Assembly (NCBI RefSeq): GCF_014930455.1
Contig: NZ_JAAIYO010000007.1
Span: 372,001 to 436,000, forward strand
Origin: Corallococcus soli
Lineage (GTDB): Bacteria > Myxococcota > Myxococcia > Myxococcales > Myxococcaceae
Length of the DNA: 64,000 nucleotides
Reading direction: 5' to 3'
The position numbers and the translations under genes are program-made. Positions 9,168 through 15,512 of the stretch are shown here, piece by piece. A model generated the notes under the pieces. That model saw nothing but the letters and a program-made list of their open reading frames with translations. It was not told where the DNA came from and did no database searches. Positions within the stretch are counted from its first letter, which is position 1. Each line of letters opens with the position of its first letter.

Positions 9168-10709
9168 TCACCCGTCCCCCTCTTCGCAGCAGCCCGCCCC
9201 GATGGAGTCCTTCAACACCTCCGTCTTGAGGAGGAAGGCCCCCGTGGTGACGACCTCCGCTCCGGACGCGAGCCCCTTCACCACCTCCACGGAGTCGGAG
9301 AAGGCATCGCCAAGCTCCACCTGGACGGGCTCGAAGATGCCGGCGCCCGTCTTGACGAAGACGATGCTCTTGCCGTCCGCGCGCTGCACGGCGGCCCGAG
9401 GCACCAGGAGCAGCTCCTTCTCGTCGGACACCTGGATCCGCGCCCGCAGGAAGGCACCCGCCTTGAGGCTCCGGTCCGGGTTGGGCAGCTCCACGCGCAC
9501 GCGCACCGTCCGCGTGCGCGGCTCCACCGAGTTCGCGACGCGGCTGAGCGTGGCCTCGCGCGGCGGCCCCCGCAGCCCCTCGAAGAAGAGGACGACCTTC
9601 TGTCCCGGGCGCACGGAGCCCGCCTCCGCCTCCGGCACCTCCAGCCAGGCCCAGAGGGTGGACAGGTCCGCGACCTCCAACAGGACTTCACCCGCGGCGG
9701 CTCCGCGCCCGATGGTGGCGTTGCGGGCCACGACGGTGCCGGCGAAGGGGGCCGTCAGGGCATGGCGTCCCCCCGTGCCTGAAGGCGCCGCGCCCGCCGC
9801 GCCCAGGGCGGCCCGGGCGCTGTCGGACGCCCCCTGCGCGGCGGCCAGCTCCGCCTCGGCGGCCTCCAGGGCCTGCTGGGCGGAGATGCCCCTGGCGACG
9901 AGGTGTCGCTCGCGCTCGACGACCGCCCGGGCAGTGACCACGCGAGCCGTCGCCGCGGACAGCTGGGCCTGCCCCTCCCCCACCGACGCGGAGGCGAGCG
10001 TCAACAGCGGCTGTCCGGCCTTCACCTCGTCGCCAACGTCCACCCGCGTCTCGAGGATGAGCGCTTCGCCCCGAGTGGACAGCTGGGCGCGACGGTTCTG
10101 GTTGAAGTCCAGCTGCCCCACCACGTCCAGCGTGCGCGCCAGCTTCTTGCGCTCGACCCGCTGCGTGCGCAGGCCCGTGTCGGACTCCGTCTCCGCGGAG
10201 GCCAGGCGCACGCGCGGCAGCGCGACGGTGCCAGCCCCCGCCGCCTTCGCGAGCTCCGGGTGGTGGATGGGACAGATGGACAGGGGGAAGCCGTGCTCGC
10301 GGCAGTAGTCCCCCGCCTCGATGAACTTCACCACCAATGCAGGGTTGCACTTGGTGCACCTGGATTCGGGGACCGAGTGCTCCACGCACCAGTCCTGGGG
10401 CGCCTGGGCCGTGAAGGTGCGCTTCGGGTCGCACTGGAGGCACTGGGACTCCGGGACACCGTGCGCCTCGCACCAGTCGCCCTGCGCCTTGAAGACCTCC
10501 ACGAACTCTGGATTGCACCGGGTGCACAGCTCCTCCGGCACCCGGTGCTGGCACAGCTTCACCTGGGCAGGCTGCGCCGAGGCCGGAGGGGCGCCCGCAC
10601 CGGTCGTGGGCGCCCCTTGCGCGGGCGCGGAACGGGGCTCCTTCGCGCAGCCCGCCCCGACGGCGGCGAGCCAGAGGGCGAGCGCGACCAGGCCGGTGCG
10701 GGCAGCCAT
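9168..10709 (-). CDS. czcB: RND efflux adaptor lipoprotein with N-terminal Cys/His metal-binding repeats
   Basis: A 513-residue membrane fusion protein. A lipobox (AVGAGC) at about residue 21 makes it an outer-facing lipoprotein. Residues 50-150 carry four consecutive units of the form C-x-x-H-x-x-P-x-x-x-C-x-x-C-[ND]-P, linked by WC or YC residues; the last unit ends CPIHHP. The rest is a standard HlyD/CzcB adaptor: barrel-sandwich (LILETRVDVGDEVKAGQPL), a coiled-coil hairpin rich in Ala/Glu, and beta-barrel (RVRVELPNP). I start at the ATG at 10709, eight bases after AAGGGG and overlapping the upstream stop by one base. It links the CzcA pump to an outer-membrane channel; the repeats presumably collect metal. 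Confidence 0.9.
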   Translation of the reverse strand: MAARTGLVALALWLAAVGAGCAKEPRSAPAQGAPTTGAGAPPASAQPAQVKLCQHRVPEELCTRCNPEFVEVFKAQGDWCEAHGVPESQCLQCDPKRTFTAQAPQDWCVEHSVPESRCTKCNPALVVKFIEAGDYCREHGFPLSICPIHHPELAKAAGAGTVALPRVRLASAETESDTGLRTQRVERKKLARTLDVVGQLDFNQNRRAQLSTRGEALILETRVDVGDEVKAGQPLLTLASASVGEGQAQLSAATARVVTARAVVERERHLVARGISAQQALEAAEAELAAAQGASDSARAALGAAGAAPSGTGGRHALTAPFAGTVVARNATIGRGAAAGEVLLEVADLSTLWAWLEVPEAEAGSVRPGQKVVLFFEGLRGPPREATLSRVANSVEPRTRTVRVRVELPNPDRSLKAGAFLRARIQVSDEKELLLVPRAAVQRADGKSIVFVKTGAGIFEPVQVELGDAFSDSVEVVKGLASGAEVVTTGAFLLKTEVLKDSIGAGCCEEGDG

Positions 10710-10978
10710 CACTTCACCCCTTTTTCAGCGAGCTTCGGATTGCAGATGACGCACTGGGATTCAGCCCGCTCGTGCTCCGGGCACCAATCCCCCTTGGACT
10801 TGTAGACGGCGGACAGCTTCGGGTTGCAGCGGGAGCAGAGCGCCTTCTGGACCCCGTGCTCACACGAGGGCTTCGGGGCTTCTGCAGAGGGCTTGGCCTT
10901 GGGGGCAGCCTCTTCGGCGAGGACCGGGAGGGAAAGGGACAGGACGGAGAGGACGACGAGCGAGCGGAACGAACGCAT
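10709..10978 (-). CDS. Small periplasmic Cys/His-repeat protein of the metal efflux operon
   Basis: An 89-residue protein with a signal peptide (core LVVLSVLSLSLP, cleavage near VLAEE). After a Lys/Pro/Ala-rich linker it carries two copies of the same C-x-x-H ... C-x-x-C-N-P unit found in the adjacent adaptor, again separated by the sequence GDWC. Such short Cys/His proteins are plausible periplasmic metal-binding carriers feeding the pump. The start at 10978 follows AGGAG by eight bases; the frame is open further upstream, but that would place residues before the signal peptide. Its stop overlaps the adaptor start, so the two are translationally coupled. I do not know a named family for it. 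Confidence 0.75.
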   Translation of the reverse strand: MRSFRSLVVLSVLSLSLPVLAEEAAPKAKPSAEAPKPSCEHGVQKALCSRCNPKLSAVYKSKGDWCPEHERAESQCVICNPKLAEKGVK

Positions 10979-11171
10979 GGGTGTGGACTCCTGCCGAGCC
11001 CGCCTTGTCGCGAACGAGCAGACCGGTCCCGACACGGACAGGCCCGCCTTCGCGAGGGAGGGCAGCGGCGTTGAAACCCCGCGCGGACGGTGCGTGGGGA
11101 ACCTGGATGAGGGGATGGGAGACGTGACGAAGGCCAGACAGAGGACACACGTCCCCCGTCAATGGCCGGTG

Positions 11172-11471
11172 TCAGGCTCTGGGCGGCTGGAAGACGTCCG
11201 TCAACGGAGCGCTCAGCACCGGATGGACGATGACCGCGTGTACCGGCTCCGCCACCAGCGTGGGCGCCAGGGGAAGAAGGACCTCCACCGTCGGGCTCGC
11301 GGGCTGGGGGCAACGGGCACACAGGCCACAGGACGCCGTGCAGTCCGCGCAGTCCTCATCCGCTTCTTCCGAACACGCGGCGGACACCCCGGTCGCGTAG
11401 GCCAGCGCCTGGAAGACGCCGCCCGTCGTCAGCACCAGGAGGACGGCCATGAGTCGGAAGAAGGTCTGCAT
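11172..11471 (-). CDS. Small Cys-rich exported protein
   Basis: A 99-residue protein starting with a hydrophobic segment (FFRLMAVLLVLTTGGVFQAL), then a cluster of seven Cys within about 20 residues (CSEEADEDCADCTASCGLC and CPQP), then a hydrophobic, Val/Pro-rich tail. The acidic Cys cluster could bind metal or form disulfides. It lies in the leftward efflux operon between the TlpA-like gene and the Cys/His-repeat gene. The start could also be a TTG at 11516 or an internal Met at codon 8; I use the ATG giving a normal signal/anchor segment. Family unknown; a metal-resistance accessory role is inferred from position only. Confidence 0.6.
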   Translation of the reverse strand: MQTFFRLMAVLLVLTTGGVFQALAYATGVSAACSEEADEDCADCTASCGLCARCPQPASPTVEVLLPLAPTLVAEPVHAVIVHPVLSAPLTDVFQPPRA

Positions 11472-11512
11472 GCGCGCGAGGCCCTTTCTATATGGGCCCT
11501 GGGCCGCCGGGG

Positions 11513-12037
11513 TCAACGCAGCGGGGCCGAAGCGGCGGGAGCCCGCTGTTCCTTCATCAATCGCTCCAGCAGGCGCCGCATCTCCGGGGCGTCCCAGTTC
11601 CGGGGGCCCGTGAACCGGGCGACCAGGCGACCGTCCACGACCAGGATGCTGGTGGGGAGGGTTTCAGCGCCCAGGGCCTGCGTGGCCACGGCCCCCTCGT
11701 CCAATCGCAGGTTGAGCTCCGGTGGCACGCGGCCGTCGAAGAAGCGGGACACCTCTTCCAGGGAGGCATCCCGGCCGAACGTCACGACGTTCAGCCCCTC
11801 CGGCGGGTCGCTCGCCAGGGCCCTCAGCCCCGGGGCCTCCTGACGGCAGGGAGGGCACCACGCCGCCCAGAACACGAGGAGCTGGGCCCCACCCGCCGGA
11901 ACGCCCGTGAGGGTCGGAGCGGGGCCGGACAACCGCACATAGGCAGGAGGCACCGCTTCCCGACAGCCGCTCAGCAGGAGCACTACGAGCAGGGGAAGGC
12001 AGGCCCGCCTCACCTCGCGCCATCTGCGGCCTGTCAT
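11513..12037 (-). CDS. TlpA/ResA-like thioredoxin-fold lipoprotein
   Basis: A 174-residue protein with a lipobox LLSGC at about residue 22, so it is an exported lipoprotein. The mature protein is a TlpA-type thioredoxin fold: strand LLVFWAAWCPPC with the redox pair C-P-P-C, later the cis-Pro loop ETLPTSILVVDG and a C-terminal helix. Members reduce disulfides in the periplasm, for example in cytochrome c maturation or in keeping Cys-rich partners reduced. As apparent first gene of an operon whose other small products are full of Cys, it may maintain their metal-binding thiols. I use the ATG at 12037; ATG 12058 is an alternative. Confidence 0.82.
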   Translation of the reverse strand: MTGRRWREVRRACLPLLVVLLLSGCREAVPPAYVRLSGPAPTLTGVPAGGAQLLVFWAAWCPPCRQEAPGLRALASDPPEGLNVVTFGRDASLEEVSRFFDGRVPPELNLRLDEGAVATQALGAETLPTSILVVDGRLVARFTGPRNWDAPEMRRLLERLMKEQRAPAASAPLR

Positions 12038-12212
12038 CGCACCATCCGTCCGGGGCATGGGCGAGGTGTAACCCTTCCGATGGCCAGCGTCAGCCCCGTG
12101 CGAGGAGGAACGGTATTGACCGCGCACGGAGTGGAGTGCGCGACGTCGGGACCGCGCTCGTCGGTCCTGTTCAGCCCCTCCGCACGCCCGTGGATGGACT
12201 CGGAAGGGAGCC

Positions 12213-12734
12213 TCAGGGCGCCGGCGCGACGGTCTCGAAGACCTCCGCGTCCGGCAGCGTCAGGACCGTGCGGCCCGTCTCGCCCAGCTTCTCGCGGGGC
12301 ACGTCCTTGAAGCGCTGCACGAAGCTCGCGGACGGACGCAGCGTCAGGGATTGGCCCGTGGCGCGGTTGCGGAACGTCGTCGCCACGGCCTCCGGCGAGG
12401 GCGTCGTCACCAGCGACAGGTTGAGCTTGCCCAGGCTCGCGCCGGTGGCCGCCGCCGCGCCGTCCGCGACGCAGGTGTATTGCACCAGCGCCGGGCTGTG
12501 GTGGACGACCTCCAGCTTGAAGCTGCCACGGGGCAGGCCCAGCTGCTGGAGCGCGAAGTCGCCCATGCGATAGCCCGCCACCGCCCAAGGTCCCGCGCCA
12601 CCGTGCACCAGGGCCACCCGCTCCAGCGCTCCGGGCTCGGCGGGCGCGGGCGTGGGCCCGGCGGGACGCGAACCCGCGCACCCCAGCGTGAGGCACAGCG
12701 TGGCGAGGAGCAGCGAGTGACGACGCACGGACAC
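12213..12734 (-). CDS. Hypothetical lipoprotein
   Basis: A 173-residue lipoprotein: GTG start six bases after GGAGG, hydrophobic core, lipobox LTLGC near residue 19. The mature part is beta-rich with segments such as YRMGDFALQQLGLPRG and VVHHSPALVQYTCVADG, the latter giving the protein a single mature Cys. Gly-Arg-rich reading frames upstream are not part of the gene. I do not recognise the family. It lies between the efflux operon and a thioesterase gene, all leftward, with over 130 bp on each side, so it is probably monocistronic. Confidence 0.72.
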   Translation of the reverse strand: MSVRRHSLLLATLCLTLGCAGSRPAGPTPAPAEPGALERVALVHGGAGPWAVAGYRMGDFALQQLGLPRGSFKLEVVHHSPALVQYTCVADGAAAATGASLGKLNLSLVTTPSPEAVATTFRNRATGQSLTLRPSASFVQRFKDVPREKLGETGRTVLTLPDAEVFETVAPAP

Positions 12735-12871
12735 AGGAGCCTCCAGCGGAAGGTTCAGCAGGAGCCTTCTATCCGGAAGCGCCCGGTGGCCGCGCGCTCG
12801 GAACTTCTTTCCGTGAGGACAGGCGTTCAAAAACGATCCGCCAGGAGAACTCCCAGGGGCGACGCCGCTCC

Positions 12872-13291
12872 TCACGCGGCCACGACCGTCCCCAGGGCCA
12901 CCGCGCACAGCTTCTCCTCGCCGTCCTGCACCGCGAAGATCTCGCATTGGCAGACAGCCTGGCGTTTTCCCGCACTCTTCGCCTGCGCCCGCGCGATGAG
13001 CAGCGTTCCCTGTGCCGGCCTCACATAGTTGATCTTGTATTCGGACGTCAGCGCGTTTCCTCCCAGCGCCAGCCCGCCAGCGAACGTGATGGCATTGTCC
13101 GCGAGGTAGCTGAGCACGCCCCCGTGGACGAAGCCGTGCTGCTGCTTCAGCTGATCGACAACGGGCAGCCGCAGCTCCGCGGTCCCAGGCCCGCAGCTCG
13201 CGAGCTGAGCGCCCAGGAACTGGCTGAAGGGCTGGGAGGCGAATACCTGGCGCGCGAACTCCTGGAGGTCGTCCACTTCATGCTCCTGCAC
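12872..13291 (-). CDS. PaaI-family hotdog-fold thioesterase
   Basis: A 139-residue protein with the hotdog fold typical of PaaI/YbgC-type acyl-CoA thioesterases. The core motif QHGFVHGGVLSYLADNA contains the conserved HGG at the start of the long helix and the Asp used in catalysis. Later strands (SEYKINYVRPAQGTLLIARA) complete the sheet. Such enzymes hydrolyse aryl- or acyl-CoA esters in the cytoplasm, often salvaging CoA in aromatic degradation. The start is a GTG with only a weak ribosome site. Neighbours give no clue to its substrate. Confidence 0.88.
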   Translation of the reverse strand: MQEHEVDDLQEFARQVFASQPFSQFLGAQLASCGPGTAELRLPVVDQLKQQHGFVHGGVLSYLADNAITFAGGLALGGNALTSEYKINYVRPAQGTLLIARAQAKSAGKRQAVCQCEIFAVQDGEEKLCAVALGTVVAA

Positions 13292-13592
13292 TCAAGAGGG
13301 ACAGCCGCAGGAGCATGGCGCGAAAGCAGGTGCCCAGGAAGCCGTCACGAAGGGGCTTCATCTTCATCCCCAACCTCGACGTCTCGCGGGAGAAGCCGCG
13401 CGGCGAGGCGACACAGACGGTGAGCGACGAGTGCGCCGTCATGGTTCCGTGCCAGGCATGTTCCCTCGCATCGTTCCCCTTCGTGCAGGGCCGTCCCATC
13501 GCAGGAGCCTCGCCTGGAGTAGAATCGGTGGGGCCCTCTGTCAGACCGTGAGGACATGATTCCTTCGACTGACACACGGGCGAAGGACGTTC
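13292..13592. other. 301-bp gap between divergent genes
   Basis: This space separates the leftward thioesterase and the rightward HIT-like gene and must contain both promoters. A 78-codon frame (13315-13551, plus strand) is open here, but its composition is not convincing and I do not call it a gene. A GAAGGA ribosome site for the HIT-like gene ends at 13586. I see no clear dyad. Confidence 0.5.
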
Positions 13593-14108
13593 ATGGCAAC
13601 CCTGAAACAGCTGGCGTTCCGGATGGCGAGGACCCCTGCCTCCGGCTCCCTGGTGCGCTTCGGCTTCGCGCACGCGGATCGGCTCCTGCCGCTCACCTCC
13701 GTGGAGCGCTCGGAGCTGGCCTCCATCTACCGCCACCCGCGCCCGGTCTACGGCACCTTCCACCACATCGCCGTCCCCCTGCGGGGCGTGCCGGATGTCT
13801 TCGCCCTGGCGCACCCGCGCCACGCCGGGCTTCGCGCGAGCCTCTTCGCCCTCATCGCCAATGCCCGGCAGCGGGCCCCTGCCTCGGTGCTCGTCAACGC
13901 GGGGCCCCGACAGGACGTCGGACAGGTGCACTTCCACCTCACGGACGACTCGCCCTTCAGCGACGCCGTCCGCGCGGAGCACCTCACCTGGCCGGACTGG
14001 GACACGGCCGTCCGCGCGCTGGCCTCCGTCCCCGACATCCAGGAGCGCTACCGGGCCGGCTTCTCCCTGCTCCAGGATGCGGGGGACCCTCGGGTGCGCC
14101 TCATCTGA
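13593..14108 (+). CDS. HIT (histidine triad)-like protein with altered first His
   Basis: A 171-residue cytoplasmic protein. Its second half resembles the HIT fold: a strand FHHIAVPLR, a helix of Arg/Ala-rich sequence, then VLVNAGPRQDVGQVHFHL, which aligns with the family end motif N-x-G...GQ-x-V-x-H-x-H-x-H. Here the first His of the triad is Gln while the middle, nucleophilic His and the last one remain. HIT proteins hydrolyse or transfer nucleotidyl groups; the HINT branch cleaves nucleoside phosphoramidates, notable because the convergent operon four bases away appears to make CDP-phosphoramidate. Start supported by AAGGA. The similarity is moderate, so the family call is tentative. Confidence 0.6.
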   Translation: MATLKQLAFRMARTPASGSLVRFGFAHADRLLPLTSVERSELASIYRHPRPVYGTFHHIAVPLRGVPDVFALAHPRHAGLRASLFALIANARQRAPASVLVNAGPRQDVGQVHFHLTDDSPFSDAVRAEHLTWPDWDTAVRALASVPDIQERYRAGFSLLQDAGDPRVRLI

Positions 14109-14112
14109 GGCT

Positions 14113-14886
14113 TCAGCGGGAGACCGCCGTGGGGGACCAGAGGCCCGCCAGTGCTCCCGAGGCGTGGGCCTCGGTGTAGCGGCGCAGGTCCTCCGCGTTG
14201 TCCGCCTCCAGCCAGCCGGACGCGATGGGCACGGCGTGCACCGCCACGCCCTCGGCGATGAGGTCCTGGAGGAAGCCCGTCATCGACGTGTTCCAATAGC
14301 GGGGGTCCTTCGCCACGCGCAGGTCGAAGCGCTCGTAGAGCGCGTGCAGGACCCCGGGACCGAATCGCAGCAACCCGATGTACTGCCCCTGCACCTCTTC
14401 CACCGAGCGCACCCGCGCGCCAATCTCCACGATGCGCTCACCGTCCAGGCGCAATGACTCGCAGTCCGTCGTGGGGTCCTCCATCCGCAGCTCCCACAGA
14501 CGGCGCCACTGCGTGTCGATGGCGACGTCGATGTCGCGCGACGCGGCCAGCATCGTCCCCAGGACCTCGCGCGAGAAGACGATGTCCCCGTAGGCGACGA
14601 GGACCGGCTCGCTCCGGGACACCACCGGCAGGCTGAAGCGCAGCGTGGCGACCATGTTGCCCGTGGTGTAGGCCGGGTTCACCACGACGCGCACGTCACG
14701 CCCGGCTTGAATCTGCTCGGGATGCGCGCCCGCCATCACCGTGACGTCCACGCCGAAGTGCTCGTAGACCGCCAGCTGGTGATCCAACAGCGGCGCGCCC
14801 ATCAGCTCCACCAGACACTTCGGCCGGCTCGCCGCCAGCGGCCCCATGCGGGTCCCCAGACCCGCGGCCAGGATGATTGCCTTCAT
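14113..14886 (-). CDS. Nucleotidyltransferase, probable CTP:phosphoglutamine cytidylyltransferase (Cj1416-like)
   Basis: A 257-residue sugar-nucleotide-type transferase. The N-terminus gives the nucleotide-binding signature LAAGLGTRMGP with RPKCLVEL just after it, and VAYGDIVFS provides the metal-binding Asp. In isolation it would be called a phosphocholine-type cytidylyltransferase. Because it overlaps by four bases (ATGA) a class I amidotransferase gene, itself overlapping a PEP-synthase-like kinase, it matches the Campylobacter trio in which Cj1416 converts L-glutamine phosphate and CTP to CDP-L-glutamine. That substrate assignment is inference from gene order and family. It is the last gene of the leftward operon. 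Confidence 0.78.
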   Translation of the reverse strand: MKAIILAAGLGTRMGPLAASRPKCLVELMGAPLLDHQLAVYEHFGVDVTVMAGAHPEQIQAGRDVRVVVNPAYTTGNMVATLRFSLPVVSRSEPVLVAYGDIVFSREVLGTMLAASRDIDVAIDTQWRRLWELRMEDPTTDCESLRLDGERIVEIGARVRSVEEVQGQYIGLLRFGPGVLHALYERFDLRVAKDPRYWNTSMTGFLQDLIAEGVAVHAVPIASGWLEADNAEDLRRYTEAHASGALAGLWSPTAVSR

Positions 14887-15512
14887 GGTGCGTACGCCTC
14901 CAGGTACTCGATGACCGCGGGAAGGTGATGGGGGTCGCGCTCGGGATGCCAGAGGACTCCCAGCGAGCGCCGCTCCCTGCTCGCGAAGGCCTCCACCCCA
15001 CCCTCCTCCGCGCGCGCGAGGACGTCCCATCCGGCGGGCAGCGAGTCCTCCTCCACGCCCCAGTGATGGAAGCTCGCCACCTCCGCCGGGCCCCGCCACG
15101 CGCGGGCGAGCGGGCCCGTCAGCGCGTGGCGTACGCGCACATGGCCCTCGACGCGCACGAGCCGCATCCCGGCGGCGAGCGCGAGCATCTGCGCACCCCG
15201 GCACACGCCGAGCACCGGCGTCCCCGTCCGGGCGGCGAGCGACAGGAGGACGGCCTCCGTCTCGTCCCGGGCGGGCACCAAGTCCTGACCCGTCCCCGGA
15301 GCGTCGTTGCCCCCGCTGAGGATGACGAGCCCCGGACGGAGGGCCTCGAACTGGATGGCCGCCGCGGCCGCCACGTTCACGGCGGGGAACGGCACCCACC
15401 CCGCCTCCCACAGACAAGCGGCCCAGGCGTCCTCGAGCGCATCCCTCACCTCCGGACGCCCCGGGACGTGGTCGCGGCGCTGGGTGATCAGGACCACGCG
15501 GCGCTCACTCAT
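14883..15512 (-). CDS. Class I glutamine amidotransferase-like hydrolase, probable gamma-glutamyl-CDP-amidate hydrolase (Cj1417-like)
   Basis: A 209-residue peptidase C26-type protein. The nucleophile elbow GVCRGAQML places the catalytic Cys near residue 103; HPERD near residue 189 supplies the His and Glu of the triad, and SGGNDAPG is the oxyanion-strand region. No synthetase domain is attached. In the Campylobacter jejuni capsule phosphoramidate pathway the homologous Cj1417 releases L-glutamate from CDP-L-glutamine, leaving cytidine diphosphoramidate. The gene overlaps the kinase upstream by eight bases and the cytidylyltransferase downstream by four, in the same order as in Campylobacter. 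A generic gamma-glutamyl hydrolase role is the alternative. Confidence 0.8.
   Translation of the reverse strand: MSERRVVLITQRRDHVPGRPEVRDALEDAWAACLWEAGWVPFPAVNVAAAAAIQFEALRPGLVILSGGNDAPGTGQDLVPARDETEAVLLSLAARTGTPVLGVCRGAQMLALAAGMRLVRVEGHVRVRHALTGPLARAWRGPAEVASFHHWGVEEDSLPAGWDVLARAEEGGVEAFASRERRSLGVLWHPERDPHHLPAVIEYLEAYAP

Noticed and set aside
13315-13551. A 78-codon plus-strand frame in the gap before the HIT-like gene
   Set aside because: No ribosome site, no recognisable motif, and it would occupy the expected promoter region.
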